From: Lujinxingia sediminis
Lineage (GTDB): Bacteria; Myxococcota_A; Bradymonadia; Bradymonadales; Bradymonadaceae
Length of the DNA stretch: 64,000 nt
Assembly (NCBI RefSeq): GCF_004005565.1
Contig: NZ_SADD01000002.1
Coordinates: 372,001 to 436,000 of the forward strand
Reading direction: 5' to 3'
Below the pieces are notes generated by a model, which saw only the letters and a program-made list of their open reading frames with translations, was not told where the DNA came from and searched no databases. Positions within the stretch are counted from its first letter, which is position 1. Every line of letters starts with the position of its first letter. Below are positions 62,055 to 64,000 of this stretch, in pieces. Made by a program: the position numbers and the translations under genes.

Positions 62055-63389
62055 TCAGAGCCGGAAGATCAAAAACTCCAGGATCCGCTGCATATCCTCA
62101 CCCAGGTTGCTCTGCTCCTTGTTGTGGAACGACGTAAACACCACCGTCCCATAATTGGGCTGCTCGCGCTGCGTCACCAGGAGCGGCGAATCCTGCACAA
62201 CTGACGTGCCCGTCTGAGCCGCACCACAGCTCGGAGTGCACCGGGACACATCTCCGCTGAAATGCACCTGGGCGTTCGGCCCGACCGAGCGCGCCACCAC
62301 CCACTGCACGTCACCCGACGAGAACTGAATGCTCGCCGTCGAACCGTTCAACAAGGTCTGCATCTCCGTCGAATCCACCGACGCATTCACGGTCTGCGGC
62401 GCCGACCCCACCCGGGCCTCCGACAGCGTCGACCCCTCAAACGCAATCATTCCCTCAAACACCTCGCTGATAAACGGGTGTGCCCAGTCCGAGACGTAGA
62501 GGCTGTTGCCGTTGGCCACAAAGTCACGCAGGTTCTGCGCGATAAGCGTCATATCCGCCCCCCGCGACTGTAAATCTCCCCAGAGCGTGCCGCACTCAAT
62601 AAACAGAATCCGGAAGTAGTTCAGCTGGGCCGGATTCTCCAAAAAATGTTTGGCGCGATCCACCCCCGTCGAACCAAACACCGACGCGTCCTGCCCCATC
62701 AACGTGTACTCCAGATCCAGGCTCTGCAAGATCTGGCGCACGTTATCATACTGCCCCTGCAACACCGCGATGGGCACCTCACTGGCGTCCACGCACAACT
62801 TATCGGCATCCGCCGTCAGATCGGTGGTCTGCCCGTTGTACACCGTCACCTGGCGGGTGTTCGAGAACGACCCGGAGCTCACCTCCACCTCGTGCAACCC
62901 CGCCGGAACATCGGCAAACTCAAAGGTGCCATCGCTGCCGGTGCGGGTGCTCATCTCAAAGGGCTCACCCTCACAGTTCACACCTCGAATCGTGGCGTTG
63001 GCCGCCGCCAACACCTGACCGTTGGTCGCACACGCCCGAGCGATCAGCTGGCCCGGGCCGCAATCTTCCGGCGGCTCCACAACATCGCCACCGCCGTCCG
63101 GCTCACCGGCGTCCAACCCTCCATCGGGGTTGCCGCTATCTTCAGGCACATCCACTTCCGGCGCATCATCCGGCGAACCGCTGTCTTGATTACCGGCATC
63201 CTGCTCAGGGTCCCGGCCAACATCCTGACCCGGCCCCGTCGGCACACACAGACCGCTGACCGGGTTAAGCTGCATCCCCGGCTGACATGCATCCTGCTCG
63301 CCATCGAGCACATCTTCGGCGCACCCCGCTCCCAGGCTCAGCGCTCCCACACACATCAGCCCGATCATCCACCGCTTGATCACCTTCAT
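62055..63389 (-). CDS. Lipoprotein with carboxypeptidase-regulatory-like domain
   Basis: About 444 residues. Signal peptide with lipobox SLGAGC, then an Asp/Gly/Pro linker. Residues about 110-180 form a carboxypeptidase-regulatory-like beta domain (GQVLAAANATIRGVNCEG... STRTGSDGTFEFADVPAG). The C-terminal part has GATase-like features (RILFIECGTLWGDL, YVSDWAHPFI, GTVVFTSFHNKEQ), possibly a ThuA-like or flavodoxin-type fold, weakly. The ATG at 63389 has GAGGA upstream; the open frame continues to 63470. Extracellular role unknown. Confidence 0.7.
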   Translation of the reverse strand: MKVIKRWMIGLMCVGALSLGAGCAEDVLDGEQDACQPGMQLNPVSGLCVPTGPGQDVGRDPEQDAGNQDSGSPDDAPEVDVPEDSGNPDGGLDAGEPDGGGDVVEPPEDCGPGQLIARACATNGQVLAAANATIRGVNCEGEPFEMSTRTGSDGTFEFADVPAGLHEVEVSSGSFSNTRQVTVYNGQTTDLTADADKLCVDASEVPIAVLQGQYDNVRQILQSLDLEYTLMGQDASVFGSTGVDRAKHFLENPAQLNYFRILFIECGTLWGDLQSRGADMTLIAQNLRDFVANGNSLYVSDWAHPFISEVFEGMIAFEGSTLSEARVGSAPQTVNASVDSTEMQTLLNGSTASIQFSSGDVQWVVARSVGPNAQVHFSGDVSRCTPSCGAAQTGTSVVQDSPLLVTQREQPNYGTVVFTSFHNKEQSNLGEDMQRILEFLIFRL

Positions 63390-63715
63390 AGCTTCCTCAT
63401 AACGTGTATCATCCCTCCACCCCACACCTGCGCGCTTTTCAGGTTCCAGCACATCGTCCACCGGACACATCGGCGCAGCATCGCCGGGCGGCGAGTCTCA
63501 TCTTTTTTCCTGAGCAATCTCAAGCGACGTAGATTAGCAATTCCTTAGTTTCTCTGCAATTCCCCCGCAAAACGCGTCACTTATCCTCCTCACCTTCCTG
63601 ACCGATCGATAAGTCCTGCTTGAATCCCTGACGCGACGCCCTCACCATAGGCCCATGGCCATCACCGTGCGTCTGAAACATGACGCCCCAGCTCCTCAGA
63701 CCGGCTGAGCCCCTC

Positions 63716-64000
63716 ATGCACACCATCTCCCTGCGCCTTACCAGCATCGCGCTACTCGTAAGCGCCACGCTCCCCGCCTTCTCCTGCTCCTCCGGCCCGG
63801 CCGCATGCGCCGACGACGACGTCGCCTGCCAGCTCAACATCGCTCCGGTCTGCGAGACGTCCAGCTCCGCCTGGTCGCCTGGCACCCCGATCTTCAAAGA
63901 CGTCTCCGAGCAGGCCGGCACACCCGCCCTTGGGGCGGTCGGCACCCGCATCTCTGTGGCCGATGTCAACCACGATGGCCTGCCCGACATCCTGGCGCGC
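63716..64000 (+). CDS. Partial VCBS/FG-GAP-repeat lipoprotein, cut by window end
   Basis: 95 residues visible, continuing past the window. The signal peptide LTSIALLVSATLPAFSC ends in a lipobox. After a Cys-rich linker the sequence FKDVSEQAG ... RISVADVNHDGLPDILAR matches the start of an FG-GAP/VCBS (CRTAC1-type) repeat, with the Ca-binding DVNHDGLPD. The linker DNA (63877-63895) carries GCCTGGCACCCCGATCTTC, nearly identical to the intergenic repeat core. The ribosome-binding site is weak. The stretch 63390-63715 shows no other gene. Confidence 0.7.
   Translation, partial: MHTISLRLTSIALLVSATLPAFSCSSGPAACADDDVACQLNIAPVCETSSSAWSPGTPIFKDVSEQAGTPALGAVGTRISVADVNHDGLPDILAR

Overview
The window is about 64 kb of high-GC bacterial chromosome. 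Proteins and style fit the Myxococcota, most likely the Bradymonadales: several lipoproteins with Asp/Gly/Val-rich linkers behind the lipobox, three eukaryotic-type Ser/Thr kinases, a MYXO-CTERM-like C-terminus, RCC1- and VCBS-type surface proteins, and intergenic regions full of short palindromic repeats. This assignment is inference from gene content. I see no rRNA, tRNA, CRISPR, prophage or IS element.

Layout. 1-7.6 kb: secreted proteins/lipoproteins, a YCII protein and a tandem UspA protein, separated by three unrelated repeat arrays. 7.6-13.2 kb (minus strand): a membrane sensor Ser/Thr kinase after glycerol kinase (glpK), then RNase G (rng). 13.2-14.6 kb: a gene-free stretch holding tandem copies of a structured palindrome whose stems covary. 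14.6-17 kb: rho and prfA. 17-24.5 kb: a three-gene minus-strand operon (ABC-ATPase-like protein without its catalytic motifs, small membrane protein, Pmp-like beta-helix membrane protein), beside a convergent LuxE-like/LuxC-like fatty-acid reductase pair, the latter coupled to a lipoprotein gene. 24.6-30.3 kb: kinase, orn, and a kinase-ATPase-repeat regulator. 30-36 kb: lipoproteins, a possible inactive secretion ATPase, and an orphan pair of type III secretion-like genes (SctQ and SctP/FliK-like). 36-48.5 kb: DUF1015 protein, RCC1 lipoprotein, rhomboid protease, adenosine deaminase, glmU, a membrane-anchored repeat protein, pyrC and an EAL phosphodiesterase. 48.6-52 kb: deoC plus two aldehyde dehydrogenase genes, one catalytic and one a Cys-less half, apparently a deoxyribose-phosphate degradation operon. 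52-64 kb: unknowns, a zinc-ribbon/TM/SUMF1 protein, YqeY, a MYXO-CTERM-like protein, acireductone dioxygenase, a lipoprotein and the start of a VCBS-repeat lipoprotein cut by the window edge.

Two repeat observations stand out. First, the palindromes at 13.9-14.2 kb keep the same stem lengths and one bulged base while the paired bases differ, with a related copy at 40.2 kb. Second, a GCCTGGCACCCG core recurs in at least five arrays, each with its own repeat period (29, 34, 31, about 37 and 33 bp). All functional calls rest on motif recognition by eye; no database search was run.
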